Part shown: one piece after another, positions 8,760-17,562 of the stretch
Layout: each line of letters begins with the position of its first letter
How positions within the stretch are numbered: position 1 is the first letter of the stretch
NCBI RefSeq assembly: GCF_000272045.2
Contig: NZ_AJYZ02000019.1
Location: forward strand, 1,872,704-1,936,703
Origin: Vibrio crassostreae 9ZC13
Lineage (GTDB): Bacteria > Pseudomonadota > Gammaproteobacteria > Enterobacterales > Vibrionaceae
Direction: 5' to 3'
DNA: 64,000 bases
Position numbers and translations under genes: made by a program
The notes under the pieces: model-generated
What the model was told of the DNA's origin: nothing
What the model saw: the letters and a program-made list of their open reading frames with translations, nothing else
Databases searched by the model: none

Positions 8760-9926
8760 ATGACCGACGTCATCCGTGACTTCTTTAAAATGGAATCTGC
8801 TGGCGGCATCATACTAGTCATCGCTGCGGCGATCGCAATGTTTGTAGCAAACTCACCACTGAACGAAATGTACCAAGGTGTACTTCACAGTTACGTTCTT
8901 GGTATGTCTGTGTCTCACTGGATTAACGATGGCTTAATGGCTGTCTTCTTCCTTCTAATCGGCTTAGAAGTTAAGCGCGAACTTTTAGAAGGCGCATTAA
9001 AGTCTAAAGAGACAGCAATCTTCCCAGCTATCGCAGCTGTGGGTGGTATGTTAGCTCCTGCACTTATTTACGTGCTATTTAACTCAAGTAACCCTGAAGC
9101 GCTTCAAGGTTGGGCTATCCCAGCAGCGACTGATATCGCATTCGCATTGGGTATCATGGCTCTTCTTGGTAACCGTGTACCGGTAAGCTTGAAGGTATTC
9201 CTGCTAGCACTGGCAATTATCGATGACCTAGGTGTTGTTGTTATCATTGCTCTGTTCTACTCAGGCGACCTATCAACACTTGCACTTACAGTTGGCTTCA
9301 TCGCGACTGGTGTGTTGTTCATGCTAAACAACAAGCATGTGACTAAGCTGAGTGTTTATCTCATTGTTGGTGCAATTCTGTGGTTCGCAGTATTGAAGTC
9401 TGGTGTTCACGCAACATTGGCAGGTGTAGTAATTGGTTTTGCTATCCCACTGAAAGGTAATAAAGGGGAGCGTTCTCCGCTGAAACACTTAGAGCATGCT
9501 CTGCACCCATACGTCGCTTTTGCAATCTTGCCAGTCTTTGCTTTTGCAAACGCAGGTATTTCATTGGAAGGTATCTCGATCTCAAGCCTAACAGGTATGC
9601 TACCGCTTGGTATCGCTATGGGTCTATTGATTGGTAAGCCTCTTGGTATCTTTGCATTCAGCTGGGGTGCGGTGAAATTGGGTGTTGCTAAGCTCCCTGA
9701 AGGTGTGAACTTTATGAACATCTTCGCAGTATCTGTCCTGTGTGGTATTGGTTTTACAATGTCTATCTTTATTTCATCACTAGCATTTGGCCCAACGAAT
9801 GTAGAGTTTGACACACTAGCTCGACTAGGCATCCTGATGGGATCTACAACAGCTGCAATTCTAGGTTACTTCCTGCTAAGCGTTTCTTTACCGAAAACAG
9901 CAAAGCAACAAGAAGTAAAACTATAA
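8760..9926 (+). CDS. nhaA: Na+/H+ antiporter NhaA
   Basis: This 388-residue protein has the same length as E. coli NhaA and the characteristic order of motifs: an N-terminal amphipathic start ([13 protein letters not shown]), [13 protein letters not shown], the paired aspartates in [18 protein letters not shown] that bind sodium or lithium, and a [15 protein letters not shown] segment near the end. It expels sodium in exchange for protons, important for a marine bacterium at alkaline pH. ATG 8760 is preceded by AAGGGCG; an in-frame start at 8718 would add 14 residues absent from the family. It is a single gene with a 240-base leader region; no nhaR-like regulator is adjacent. Confidence 0.95.
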   Translation: MTDVIRDFFKMESAGGIILVIAAAIAMFVANSPLNEMYQGVLHSYVLGMSVSHWINDGLMAVFFLLIGLEVKRELLEGALKSKETAIFPAIAAVGGMLAPALIYVLFNSSNPEALQGWAIPAATDIAFALGIMALLGNRVPVSLKVFLLALAIIDDLGVVVIIALFYSGDLSTLALTVGFIATGVLFMLNNKHVTKLSVYLIVGAILWFAVLKSGVHATLAGVVIGFAIPLKGNKGERSPLKHLEHALHPYVAFAILPVFAFANAGISLEGISISSLTGMLPLGIAMGLLIGKPLGIFAFSWGAVKLGVAKLPEGVNFMNIFAVSVLCGIGFTMSIFISSLAFGPTNVEFDTLARLGILMGSTTAAILGYFLLSVSLPKTAKQQEVKL

Positions 9927-9933
9927 TCAGCGG

Positions 9934-9957
9934 TAGGCTCGTTTAACGGCGAGCCTA
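9934..9957 (+). terminator. Hairpin downstream of nhaA
   Basis: TAGGCTCG pairs with CGAGCCTA across an 8-base loop directly after nhaA. The T-run is poor, so termination may be weak or the stem may protect the 3' end. Confidence 0.55.
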
Positions 9958-10041
9958 TTCACTGATTAACAAGCTAACTTCTGAGTAGCAAGACGAGTCA
10001 CAGAATCATCCTCCCCGATTCATGTGACAGCAAAGAACAAA

Positions 10042-10073
10042 AAAGCCGTGATAGGGTTTCCTATCTCGGCTTT
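10042..10073 (-). terminator. Terminator of the TolC/OmpA pair (possibly bidirectional)
   Basis: AAAGCCG-T-GATAG pairs with CTATC-T-CGGCTTT, with one T:T mismatch and a GGTTTC loop. An A-rich stretch on the left gives the U-tract for minus-strand transcripts arriving from the OmpA-like gene. Confidence 0.75.
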
Positions 10074-10201
10074 ATTGATCCTAACTGCTAGTATTTTTAG
10101 TTTGGTTAGTTATTGATGATCTAAAACTCCTAGATTCAACTCATTATTTTGATCGGCATGAATTGCGGATCGTTTTGGATGACCAGAGTGACAGTGTCAT
10201 G

Positions 10202-10813
10202 TTATTTTTCTAGCGTGGTAAATATGGTCCACTCCTCGACGATCTGCTCATTCAGCCCGACAACCGTTGCTGTTACTCGACGGTTCAGTGCATGAGAAGT
10301 AGCATCGTCGCCATCGCTTTCTAGGCGCTCTTCACCATAGCCGACAATTCGCACTCGCTCTGGTTCGATACCATTCGACAGTAACTCGTCTTGAACATTG
10401 TTTGCTCGTTTTTTTGATAGGTCTAAGTTGTACTCGTTAGAACCCACTTTACTCGCATAGCCTTGTATTTCAATCGAGGCACTTTGGTAGGTTTCAAGAA
10501 ACTCTGCCATCGTGCTGATCTGGTCTGAGAAGATCGGGTTCACTTCAAATGAGTCATGAGCAAAGAGTATTTTTAGTTGTCTGACTTCTTCCGCAAGAAT
10601 CGTTTCTCCACAACCATCATTGTCGACTTGTGATGTCTCAGGCGTACCTGGACAGATATCACGAGCGTTCACCACACCATCTCTATCATCGTCTTGCAGG
10701 TCTGCAATCTGTTCTGCTTCAGGTGTCTCGATATAAGCCTCTTCCTGCTGGTTTGAACAGGCAAATAAAGTCATCGTTAACACGGGAAGTAATAAGTAAG
10801 GTATTTTCATCAT
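10202..10813 (-). CDS. OmpA-family outer-membrane lipoprotein
   Basis: The 203-residue product starts with a lipoprotein signal: a hydrophobic stretch ends in TLFACSN, with Cys about residue 19 as the lipidation site. A short thrombospondin type-3-like calcium repeat (DRDGVVNARDICPGTPE) precedes a C-terminal OmpA peptidoglycan-binding domain, seen in the SIEIQGYASKVGSNEYNLDLSK... and NRRVTATV motifs. The start ATG overlaps the TolC gene stop (TAATG), with a second ATG one codon on. In Shewanella and Pseudomonas biofilm loci such a protein sits beside an AggA-type TolC, so it probably helps anchor the type I secretion channel. Confidence 0.85.
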   Translation of the reverse strand: MMKIPYLLLPVLTMTLFACSNQQEEAYIETPEAEQIADLQDDDRDGVVNARDICPGTPETSQVDNDGCGETILAEEVRQLKILFAHDSFEVNPIFSDQISTMAEFLETYQSASIEIQGYASKVGSNEYNLDLSKKRANNVQDELLSNGIEPERVRIVGYGEERLESDGDDATSHALNRRVTATVVGLNEQIVEEWTIFTTLEK

Positions 10814-12120
10814 TAATACTCCACTGCCGTTGTCCACTCGTCTGGAATGTCGACCAGTAGAGCGTTCAATAGAGAGCCTGTCGCGTTCATTACACGGTAT
10901 TTAGCGTACTGTTCAGAGTAATGCGCATCTAAGTAATCTTTGCGGGCTTCAAACAATTCGTTTTCAGTGTTAAGCAGATCCAGTAGCGTACGTTTACCGA
11001 TTCGATATTGTTTCTCATAAGCGATAACGGTTTCTGACGCCGAATCCACGTGATCAGACAAGAAGTTCTTTTGTTGCAACGTCAGATCCAATGCACTCCA
11101 AGAGAGGCGAAGGCCTTCTTCAACTTGTCGATAAGCACGATCTCTTAGATCTTTTGCTTTATTGAGTTGGTAAGCTGCAGCTTCTGAATTAGCACTATCG
11201 GTACCACCGTTGTAGAGGTTGTATCGCATTCTCAACATTGCCAAAGTCTCTTGGCTCGAACCTTCATCGCCTCCCGCATCATCACGCCATGACTGAGATG
11301 CTTCAATAGAGAAGGTAGGGTAGTTCACGCCCTTTGATTGTTTGTATTGGAAGTGGGCTGAATCGACATCTGCGTTTGCAACTTTGATCACTGGGTGTTG
11401 GTCTAATGCATCGACAATGGCGTCCGTTAACGACAAAGGAATTTTAGAAATATCGGCTCTTGGGTAAATTAAGCCTAGGGGTTCTTGACCCACCACTCGT
11501 CTAAACTGGGTGTGGGTGTCGATCAAATTATTCTGTGCGGCCAACAGATTACCATGAGCCTTCGCAATCCTAGCTTCTACCTGCGATACATCAGCTGTCG
11601 AACCTATGCCTGAATTCGCTCGTTTCTTTATGTCTTTATAGATTTTCTTGTGTATAGAAAGATTACTTTCTGACAGTGCCAGCACTTCAGTGGCTTTCAC
11701 TGCATCTAGATAGATTTGTGTTACCTCCAGCGCTTTGTCTTCGGCATCCGCGATCAATTGCAAACGTACCGACTCGGCTTCTGCGGCGGTACGATCAATG
11801 TCGTTCAGCGTAGCGGAACCATCCCACAGCAATTGAGTGAGGGAAATCGTCGCTTCCTTTCTTGTGAGATCGGTATCAGGACCGTTATTTGGTGCAGGGT
11901 TTATGCCTTCGTAACCAATACCAGCATCAATGTCGATACTCGGCCTATAAGCACCACCTGCGGCATCGTTTCGTTTTTGTACACTCACAAACTCATTAAA
12001 AATACTTTTTATCTCAGGATTGGTAGCCAAGGTAATGGCAACAGCCTGTTCTAAAGTCTGAGCAGAGAGTGGGGTTGCAATAGCTAAGCAACAGATGATG
12101 GGTAATTTAAACAGTCTCAA
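10813..12120 (-). CDS. TolC-family outer-membrane channel, AggA/LapE type
   Basis: This 435-residue protein has a signal peptide (residues 1-20, cleavage after LSAQ) and two repeats of the outer-membrane efflux domain with long coiled-coil helices (for example around residues 110-200 and 320-420). It resembles AggA/LapE channels that export giant RTX adhesins through type I secretion. The start is a TTG with a strong AAGGAG 7 bases upstream. It is coupled to the OmpA-like lipoprotein. The matching ABC transporter, membrane-fusion protein and adhesin are not in the window, so the partner genes must be elsewhere or the channel serves another pump. Confidence 0.85.
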   Translation of the reverse strand: MRLFKLPIICCLAIATPLSAQTLEQAVAITLATNPEIKSIFNEFVSVQKRNDAAGGAYRPSIDIDAGIGYEGINPAPNNGPDTDLTRKEATISLTQLLWDGSATLNDIDRTAAEAESVRLQLIADAEDKALEVTQIYLDAVKATEVLALSESNLSIHKKIYKDIKKRANSGIGSTADVSQVEARIAKAHGNLLAAQNNLIDTHTQFRRVVGQEPLGLIYPRADISKIPLSLTDAIVDALDQHPVIKVANADVDSAHFQYKQSKGVNYPTFSIEASQSWRDDAGGDEGSSQETLAMLRMRYNLYNGGTDSANSEAAAYQLNKAKDLRDRAYRQVEEGLRLSWSALDLTLQQKNFLSDHVDSASETVIAYEKQYRIGKRTLLDLLNTENELFEARKDYLDAHYSEQYAKYRVMNATGSLLNALLVDIPDEWTTAVEY

Positions 12121-12535
12121 AGTAGGTCTCCTTCTACTTTTAAAAGCTCCCGCCTCCTCCCAACTAGCGTTTAACTACTTAATTGAGAAGGGTATTAAAC
12201 GAAGCTTAGGACATCTGCTAGAAATTGCTAAGTTTGTTGGCTTTATTTCGAATGTAAGTCTCTATCGCTATTGATTAATTTACCAGTTGTGACAGGTGGC
12301 AAGCTTCGAGTAGATGTGTTGAAAATAAATGCAAGGCTAGAATTCGGCTTGGGCAGAGATTGGTAAACGTTGGTTAGGAGGTTGTTTGAAATACGTATCT
12401 CAGTGATAGCAATGTGCCAAGCGTGGTAGTTCGATTTTTAGTAAAAAATGACAATATAAAAAGAATCGATCGCGCTGTTTAGTTTGTAGTTGTAGCTGTG
12501 AAGAAGGGTAAGTAAGGTTTCACCCTAAACAACAA

Positions 12536-12568
12536 ACAAAAAAAAGCCCAAACCAACGTGGTTTGGGC
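12536..12568 (-). terminator. Strong minus-strand terminator in the spacer left of psrA
   Basis: GCCCAAACCA pairs perfectly with TGGTTTGGGC across a 3-base loop. The A-run to its left (12532-12545) is the U-tract of a transcript read on the minus strand; the right side has no T-run. It therefore ends a transcript that begins between here and psrA, where no annotated gene lies except a tiny ORF. Confidence 0.8.
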
Positions 12569-12651
12569 GGATACAAGTATAGGAGTTAATAAGGAAAATG
12601 CAGTAATTAAGAAAGCAGTGAGAAGAACAAGTTTGACGGCCTGTTAAACTT

Positions 12652-12717
12652 CTAAATACGCTGTTTTCTACCTAATTTAGGACTCTCCATTTCCATTTCA
12701 GTTCCAAGAAAATTCAT
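12652..12717 (-). CDS. Candidate small protein, 21 residues, divergent from psrA
   Basis: A short ORF (MNFLGTEMEMESPKLGRKQR plus Ile, stop TAG) lies on the minus strand between the FadR/PsrA operators and a strong minus-strand terminator. It is acidic at the start and basic at the end, with no membrane segment. The upstream sequence is A-rich without a good Shine-Dalgarno. I do not recognise it. The terminator 85 bases downstream is the best evidence that this strand is transcribed; the RNA could equally be a noncoding regulator. Confidence 0.35.
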   Translation of the reverse strand: MNFLGTEMEMESPKLGRKQRI

Positions 12718-12776
12718 TATTTTTTTCTTTTTTTATAAACACACAGCGATTCAATCGTTTAGTGCTGAGTTTTATT

Positions 12777-12793
12777 AACTGGTACGACCAATT
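12777..12793. promoter_or_regulatory. Predicted FadR operator
   Basis: AACTGGTACGACCAATT contains TGGTACGACCA, matching the FadR core TGGTNNGACCA seen at E. coli fad promoters. It lies about 85 bases before psrA and 60 bases before the divergent small ORF. FadR releases DNA on binding long-chain acyl-CoA, so the psrA-fadE operon should be derepressed by fatty acids. Confidence 0.8.
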
Positions 12794-12846
12794 TGTGAAA
12801 ATGTGATGTTGCTTGCTTGTTAAATAAATGTACTAAGCGTATATTT

Positions 12847-12860
12847 CAAACAGTTGTTTA
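12847..12860. promoter_or_regulatory. Predicted PsrA operator (autoregulatory)
   Basis: CAAACAGTTGTTTA has the CAAAC-N4-GTTTG shape of PsrA binding sites, with one mismatch at the last base. It ends 15 bases before the psrA start codon, a position suited to autorepression. Confidence 0.6.
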
Positions 12861-12875
12861 ATACGAGTGATTGAA

Positions 12876-13505
12876 ATGGCACCAAGAAGTACAACCAAAG
12901 ACAAAATCTTAGATGTGGCTGAAGGCTTATTTGCTGAGCACGGTTTTAATGACACCTCTTTACGTACGATTACGAGTAAAGCGAATGTCAACTTAGCTTC
13001 AGTGAACTATCACTTTGGCGATAAGAAGACTCTGGTTCGTGCGGTACTCAATCGTTACTTAGAAGCATTTATGCCAGCACTGCAAGATGCATTAGTGAAC
13101 TTAAACTTGAACGAAACGTATTCTATGAGTGACGTGTTTGAGTCGTTGAGACAGCCACTAAGAGCACTTAATGATGTTAGGCCAAATGGTACAAGCCGAT
13201 TCATGTTACTTATCGGCAGAGGCTATACGGATGTGCAAGGACACTTGCGTTGGTTCATTACTACTCGCTACAGCGAAGTACTTTCTTTGTTTACGACATC
13301 TGTAATGAAGGCGAATCCGAACCTCACTCAAGAACAGTTATTTTGGCGATTACACTTCACCCTAGGGACTTGTGTATTCACCATGGCATCAAGTCAGGCT
13401 CTGGTAGAAATTGCAGAGAATGACTATGACAGAAAGATAGATGCTAAGGCAGTGGTCGATATTCTTATTCCATATTTAGCCGCAGGCATGTCAGCAGAAG
13501 AATAA
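12876..13505 (+). CDS. psrA: TetR-family fatty-acid-responsive regulator PsrA
   Basis: This 209-residue regulator has an N-terminal helix-turn-helix (residues about 8-55) with the PsrA-like ITSKANVNLASVNYHFGDKK recognition region. The C-terminal part is the ligand domain; PsrA proteins bind long-chain fatty acids or acyl-CoA and control beta-oxidation. It lies 55 bases upstream of fadE in the same direction, a pairing known from vibrios and Shewanella. ATG 12876 is preferred over GTG 12867 because PsrA proteins begin shortly before the helix-turn-helix and GAG sits at proper distance. A FadR operator and a PsrA-type palindrome precede it. Confidence 0.82.
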   Translation: MAPRSTTKDKILDVAEGLFAEHGFNDTSLRTITSKANVNLASVNYHFGDKKTLVRAVLNRYLEAFMPALQDALVNLNLNETYSMSDVFESLRQPLRALNDVRPNGTSRFMLLIGRGYTDVQGHLRWFITTRYSEVLSLFTTSVMKANPNLTQEQLFWRLHFTLGTCVFTMASSQALVEIAENDYDRKIDAKAVVDILIPYLAAGMSAEE

Positions 13506-13560
13506 AACAATAAAAAGCGAAACATTCACAACCAATATAGTGAACAAAAGGATCTGAACT

Positions 13561-15843
13561 ATGAGCTCTCTAAGACAAAAATGGGTAAGTGACCCAGCTT
13601 TTAAACTCTTTAAAAAAGTACTACCACCACTATCTAGCACCGAGAAAGAAGCGATGGAAGCGGGTAGCGTGTGGTGGGACGGAGAGCTGTTTTCTGGTAA
13701 ACCAGATTTCACTAAGCTGCATCAATACCCAAAACCTCAGCTGACATCAGAAGAGCAATCATTCATGGATAATGAGCTTGAAACCTTGCTCGCTATGCTT
13801 GATGACCACCAAATTGTAAAAGAAGATCGAGACCTTCCTGAAGAGGTGTGGAACTTCTTACGCAAAGAGCGTTTCTTTTCGCTAATTATTGCGAAAGAGT
13901 ATGGCGGTCGTGAATTCTCAGCACACGCTAACTCAACTATCGTAACTAAGATTGCGACTCGCAGTATCAGTACTGCGGTTTCAGTAATGGTTCCAAACTC
14001 TCTTGGTCCTGGTGAGCTGCTGTCTCACTACGGCACTCAAGACCAAAAAGACTACTGGCTACCTCGTCTTGCTGACGGTACAGATATCCCATGTTTCGCA
14101 CTAACAGGCCCAGAAGCGGGTTCTGATGCGGGTGGTATCCCTGATGTCGGTACTGTGTGCATGGGCATGCACGAAGGTAAAGAGACGCTAGGTATCAAGC
14201 TTAACTGGAACAAACGCTACATTACACTAGCACCAGTGGCGACGGTACTTGGTCTGGCTTTCAAACTGCACGATCCAGAAAAGCTACTGGGTGACAAAGA
14301 AGACATTGGCATCACTTGTGCGCTAATCCCGGCTGACCACGAAGGTGTTGTGATTGGTGAGCGTCATGACCCACTTGGTCTTGCGTTTATGAATGGTCCA
14401 ACACGCGGTCACGATGTATTTATTCCTATGGAATGGTTAATCGGTGGTGCCGATTACGCAGGTAAAGGCTGGCGTATGCTGGTGGAATGTCTGTCTGCAG
14501 GTCGTGGTATCTCATTACCCGCACTTGGCACGGCGATGGGCCACCTAACGGCGAAAACGACCGGCGCATACGCTTATGTTCGTAAGCAGTTCGGTATGTC
14601 GATTGGTAAGTTTGAAGGAGTTGCAGAGAGTTTAGGTCGTATTGGTGGCTTAACGTATCTACTAGAAGCGACTCGTACACTAACAACTACTTCACTCGAT
14701 ATGAAAGAGAAGCCGGGTATCGTTACGGCTATCGCGAAATATCACATGACAGAAATGGCGCGTACTATCCTGAATGATTCAATGGATATCCACTCTGGTC
14801 GTGCAATTCAAGATGGTCCAATGAACTACTTAGCTGCGCCTTACCTAGGTATTCCAGTTGCTATCACAGTAGAAGGTGCGAACATCTTAACTCGCAACCT
14901 GATGATCTTCGGTCAAGGTGCGACACGTTGTCACCCATACGTGCTAAGCGAAATGGAAGCGGCAGCAAACCCAGATGAGAAGCAAGGTGCGAAGGATTTC
15001 GATAACTTGTTGTTCAAGCATATCTCTCACGCAACTAAGAACACGTTTGGTGCGTTCGGTGCGGCATTGACAGGCTCTAAGTTCATTAAAGCGGATATGA
15101 GCGGTCCAACGAAGCCTTACTACCAAGACTTAACTCGCTTGAGCCGTGCGCTTGCAGTGAGTGCGGATTTCGCAATGCTTACACTAGGTGGCGAACTGAA
15201 ACGTAAAGAGCTTATCTCTGCACGTCTAGGTGATGGTCTAAGTTACCTATACATGGCGTCTGCAGCGCTTAAGAAGTATGAAGATGAAGGTCGTCAACAA
15301 GCTGACCTAGACTACGTACACTACGCGGTTCAACACTGTTTCCATAACGCGGCTAAATCGCTACAAGAAGCGTACAGAAACTTCCCGAACAAGATGGTAG
15401 GTAAAGTACTTAAAGGTCTAGTTTTCCCTGTCGGTAACCACTTTGAAAAACCAAGTGATAATCTAACGGTACAACTGGCAGAAAGCTTGATGACTCCGGG
15501 TGCACACCGTGAACGTCTAACTCACCTTTGCTACATAGGCAAAGAAGAAGAGGATAGTGTTGGCCTAATGGAGAATGCGTTCAATGCGATGTACAGCATC
15601 AAGCCTCTCGAACGTAAGATGTTCAAAGCAGTGAAAGAGGGCAAAGTGGCTCGTAAAGGTCTATTGCAAGATAAACTTGCTCAAGCACTGGCGGCAGATG
15701 TTCTTACTCAAGACGAAGTTGACCAAATCATTGCAGCAGACAAACTTCGCTACGCAGCGATTCAAGTTGACCACTTCAGTCATGATTACAGTGAAACTTT
15801 GACGCGAAAAGAGTTAAAACCTAAGCTAAATAGCGTTGCTTAG
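13561..15843 (+). CDS. fadE: Acyl-CoA dehydrogenase FadE
   Basis: The 760-residue length, large for the acyl-CoA dehydrogenase superfamily, fits the gammaproteobacterial FadE type (E. coli about 814 residues). The conserved core is visible: FALTGPEAGSDAG, the FAD/substrate region, and TVEGANILTRNLMIFGQGA near the active site. It performs the first step of beta-oxidation, forming trans-2-enoyl-CoA. AAGGA sits 8 bases before the ATG. It forms an operon with psrA and is closed by a terminator. The reductase gene fabV next door handles the related enoyl-ACP step of synthesis. Confidence 0.93.
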   Translation: MSSLRQKWVSDPAFKLFKKVLPPLSSTEKEAMEAGSVWWDGELFSGKPDFTKLHQYPKPQLTSEEQSFMDNELETLLAMLDDHQIVKEDRDLPEEVWNFLRKERFFSLIIAKEYGGREFSAHANSTIVTKIATRSISTAVSVMVPNSLGPGELLSHYGTQDQKDYWLPRLADGTDIPCFALTGPEAGSDAGGIPDVGTVCMGMHEGKETLGIKLNWNKRYITLAPVATVLGLAFKLHDPEKLLGDKEDIGITCALIPADHEGVVIGERHDPLGLAFMNGPTRGHDVFIPMEWLIGGADYAGKGWRMLVECLSAGRGISLPALGTAMGHLTAKTTGAYAYVRKQFGMSIGKFEGVAESLGRIGGLTYLLEATRTLTTTSLDMKEKPGIVTAIAKYHMTEMARTILNDSMDIHSGRAIQDGPMNYLAAPYLGIPVAITVEGANILTRNLMIFGQGATRCHPYVLSEMEAAANPDEKQGAKDFDNLLFKHISHATKNTFGAFGAALTGSKFIKADMSGPTKPYYQDLTRLSRALAVSADFAMLTLGGELKRKELISARLGDGLSYLYMASAALKKYEDEGRQQADLDYVHYAVQHCFHNAAKSLQEAYRNFPNKMVGKVLKGLVFPVGNHFEKPSDNLTVQLAESLMTPGAHRERLTHLCYIGKEEEDSVGLMENAFNAMYSIKPLERKMFKAVKEGKVARKGLLQDKLAQALAADVLTQDEVDQIIAADKLRYAAIQVDHFSHDYSETLTRKELKPKLNSVA

Positions 15844-15858
15844 ATAAAGAAATGACAA

Positions 15859-15885
15859 AAGGCACCTTATTAGGTGCCTTTTTTT
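15859..15885 (+). terminator. Terminator of psrA-fadE
   Basis: AAGGCACCT pairs with AGGTGCCTT across TATT and is followed by five Ts. Confidence 0.9.
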
Positions 15886-16053
15886 GTTTTTGTCGTAGAA
15901 GTTGCAATAGAGGCGTTAACAAATGGTGACTTAGTCAGCAAATATTCACTGAGTGCTCCAACCACTTGCATTTTCGCCACATTTTTACAGAAATTAGATG
16001 CCATTTGCGTACGAAACTTTTATCCTTAACCTGATTTTTTAAGGAAGTTGAAT

Positions 16054-17256
16054 ATGATCATCAAACCTCGAATTCGCGGATTCATCTGTACTACAACACA
16101 TCCAGTCGGTTGTGAAGCTAATGTAAAAGAACAAATTGCTTACACAAAAGCTCAAGGCCCAATCGCAAACGCACCTAAACGTGTACTAGTTGTTGGCTCT
16201 TCAAGTGGCTACGGCTTGTCTTCACGTATTGCGGCTGCATTTGGTGGCGGCGCTTCAACTATCGGTGTTTTCTTTGAGAAAGCCGGTACTGAGAAAAAGC
16301 CTGGCACAGCTGGTTTCTACAACTCAGCAGCGTTCGACAAGTTTGCTAAAGAAGAAGGCCTATATTCAAAAAGCCTGAACGGCGATGCTTTCTCTAACGA
16401 GGCGAAACAGAAAACAATTGACCTGATCAAAGAAGATCTAGGCCAAATCGATATGGTTGTATACTCACTGGCGTCTCCAGTGCGTAAAATGCCAGAGACT
16501 GGCGAAGTAATTCGTTCATCTCTAAAGCCTATCGGTGAAACGTACACGTCAACTGCGGTTGATACGAACAAAGACACAATCATCGAAGCAAGCGTAGAGC
16601 CTGCAACTGAAGAAGAGATCAAAGACACTGTTACTGTAATGGGCGGTGAAGATTGGGAACTTTGGATCAATGCTCTTTCTGAAGCTGGTGTTCTAGCGGA
16701 CGGTTGTAAGACGGTTGCTTACAGCTACATCGGTACTGAACTAACGTGGCCAATCTACTGGGATGGCGCACTAGGTAAAGCTAAGATGGATCTAGACCGT
16801 GCAGCGACAGCGCTGAACGAGAAGCTAGGCCAAACTGGCGGTACTGCAAACGTTGCTGTTCTTAAGTCTGTAGTGACTCAAGCAAGTTCTGCAATCCCTG
16901 TAATGCCTCTTTACATCGCTATGGTGTTCAAGAAGATGCGTGAAGAAGGTATTCACGAAGGTTGTATGGAACAGATCTTCCGTATGTTCAGCCAACGTCT
17001 ATACAAAGAAGACGGCAGCGCGCCAGAAGTGGATGAAGTGAACCGTCTACGTCTAGATGACCTTGAGCTTCGCGAAGACATTCAAGATCACTGTCGTAAC
17101 CTATGGCCTCAAATCACAACTGAGAACCTAAAAGAACTGACTGACTACGTAGAGTACAAAGAAGAGTTCTTGAAGCTATTTGGTTTCGGTGTTGAAGGTG
17201 TTGATTACGAAGCTGACGTTAACCCAGCTGTTGAATTTGATGTAGCTGACATCTAA
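16054..17256 (+). CDS. fabV: Enoyl-[ACP] reductase (NADH) FabV
   Basis: This 400-residue protein is the single-chain FabV reductase, which completes each fatty-acid elongation cycle and confers triclosan tolerance. The Tyr-X8-Lys active site is present (Tyr235 and Lys244 in [12 protein letters not shown]), as is the N-terminal [17 protein letters not shown] block and the Rossmann loop [13 protein letters not shown]. Length equals that of characterised Vibrio FabV. ATG 16054 has AAGGAAG at 6 bases; a TTG at 16048 was rejected. It is monocistronic, between two terminators. Confidence 0.95.
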   Translation: MIIKPRIRGFICTTTHPVGCEANVKEQIAYTKAQGPIANAPKRVLVVGSSSGYGLSSRIAAAFGGGASTIGVFFEKAGTEKKPGTAGFYNSAAFDKFAKEEGLYSKSLNGDAFSNEAKQKTIDLIKEDLGQIDMVVYSLASPVRKMPETGEVIRSSLKPIGETYTSTAVDTNKDTIIEASVEPATEEEIKDTVTVMGGEDWELWINALSEAGVLADGCKTVAYSYIGTELTWPIYWDGALGKAKMDLDRAATALNEKLGQTGGTANVAVLKSVVTQASSAIPVMPLYIAMVFKKMREEGIHEGCMEQIFRMFSQRLYKEDGSAPEVDEVNRLRLDDLELREDIQDHCRNLWPQITTENLKELTDYVEYKEEFLKLFGFGVEGVDYEADVNPAVEFDVADI

Positions 17257-17280
17257 TTCAAGTTATCGAATCTAAACGAA

Positions 17281-17309
17281 ATAGGCGCTCATTGAGCGCC
17301 TATTTTTTT
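17281..17309 (+). terminator. Terminator of fabV
   Basis: ATAGGCGCTC pairs with GAGCGCCTAT across ATT, followed by seven Ts. Confidence 0.92.
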
Positions 17310-17328
17310 GTCTGCTATTTGGTTCAAG

Positions 17329-17457
17329 AGATTAAGAGCAGATATGGGATTCGAGTGGCGGGATGCGAAGAGATTTAAGAGCGGATACGGCTACCGCGAT
17401 TCGAAGGGGGACAAGAGTAGAAATAAGGGATGAAGAGAGTTAAGAGCAGGAGTGGGG
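17329..17457 (+). repeat. Intergenic repeat family, copy 2
   Basis: The purine-rich stretch contains three TTAAGAGC blocks at 17332, 17375 and 17440 and two GATTCGA blocks. Its first 58 bases match the minus strand of 1165-1224 closely. It lies between convergent fabV and ybjL and has no coding potential that I can see. Confidence 0.6.
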
Positions 17458-17562
17458 AAGAAGGCTTGAACCGCTTAAAACAGGTTATAAAAAATGCACT
17501 AACCCAAAGTGAATTAGTGCATTCGAAATATCTAAGCTTGGCTGCTTTTAATGCAGCAGATG

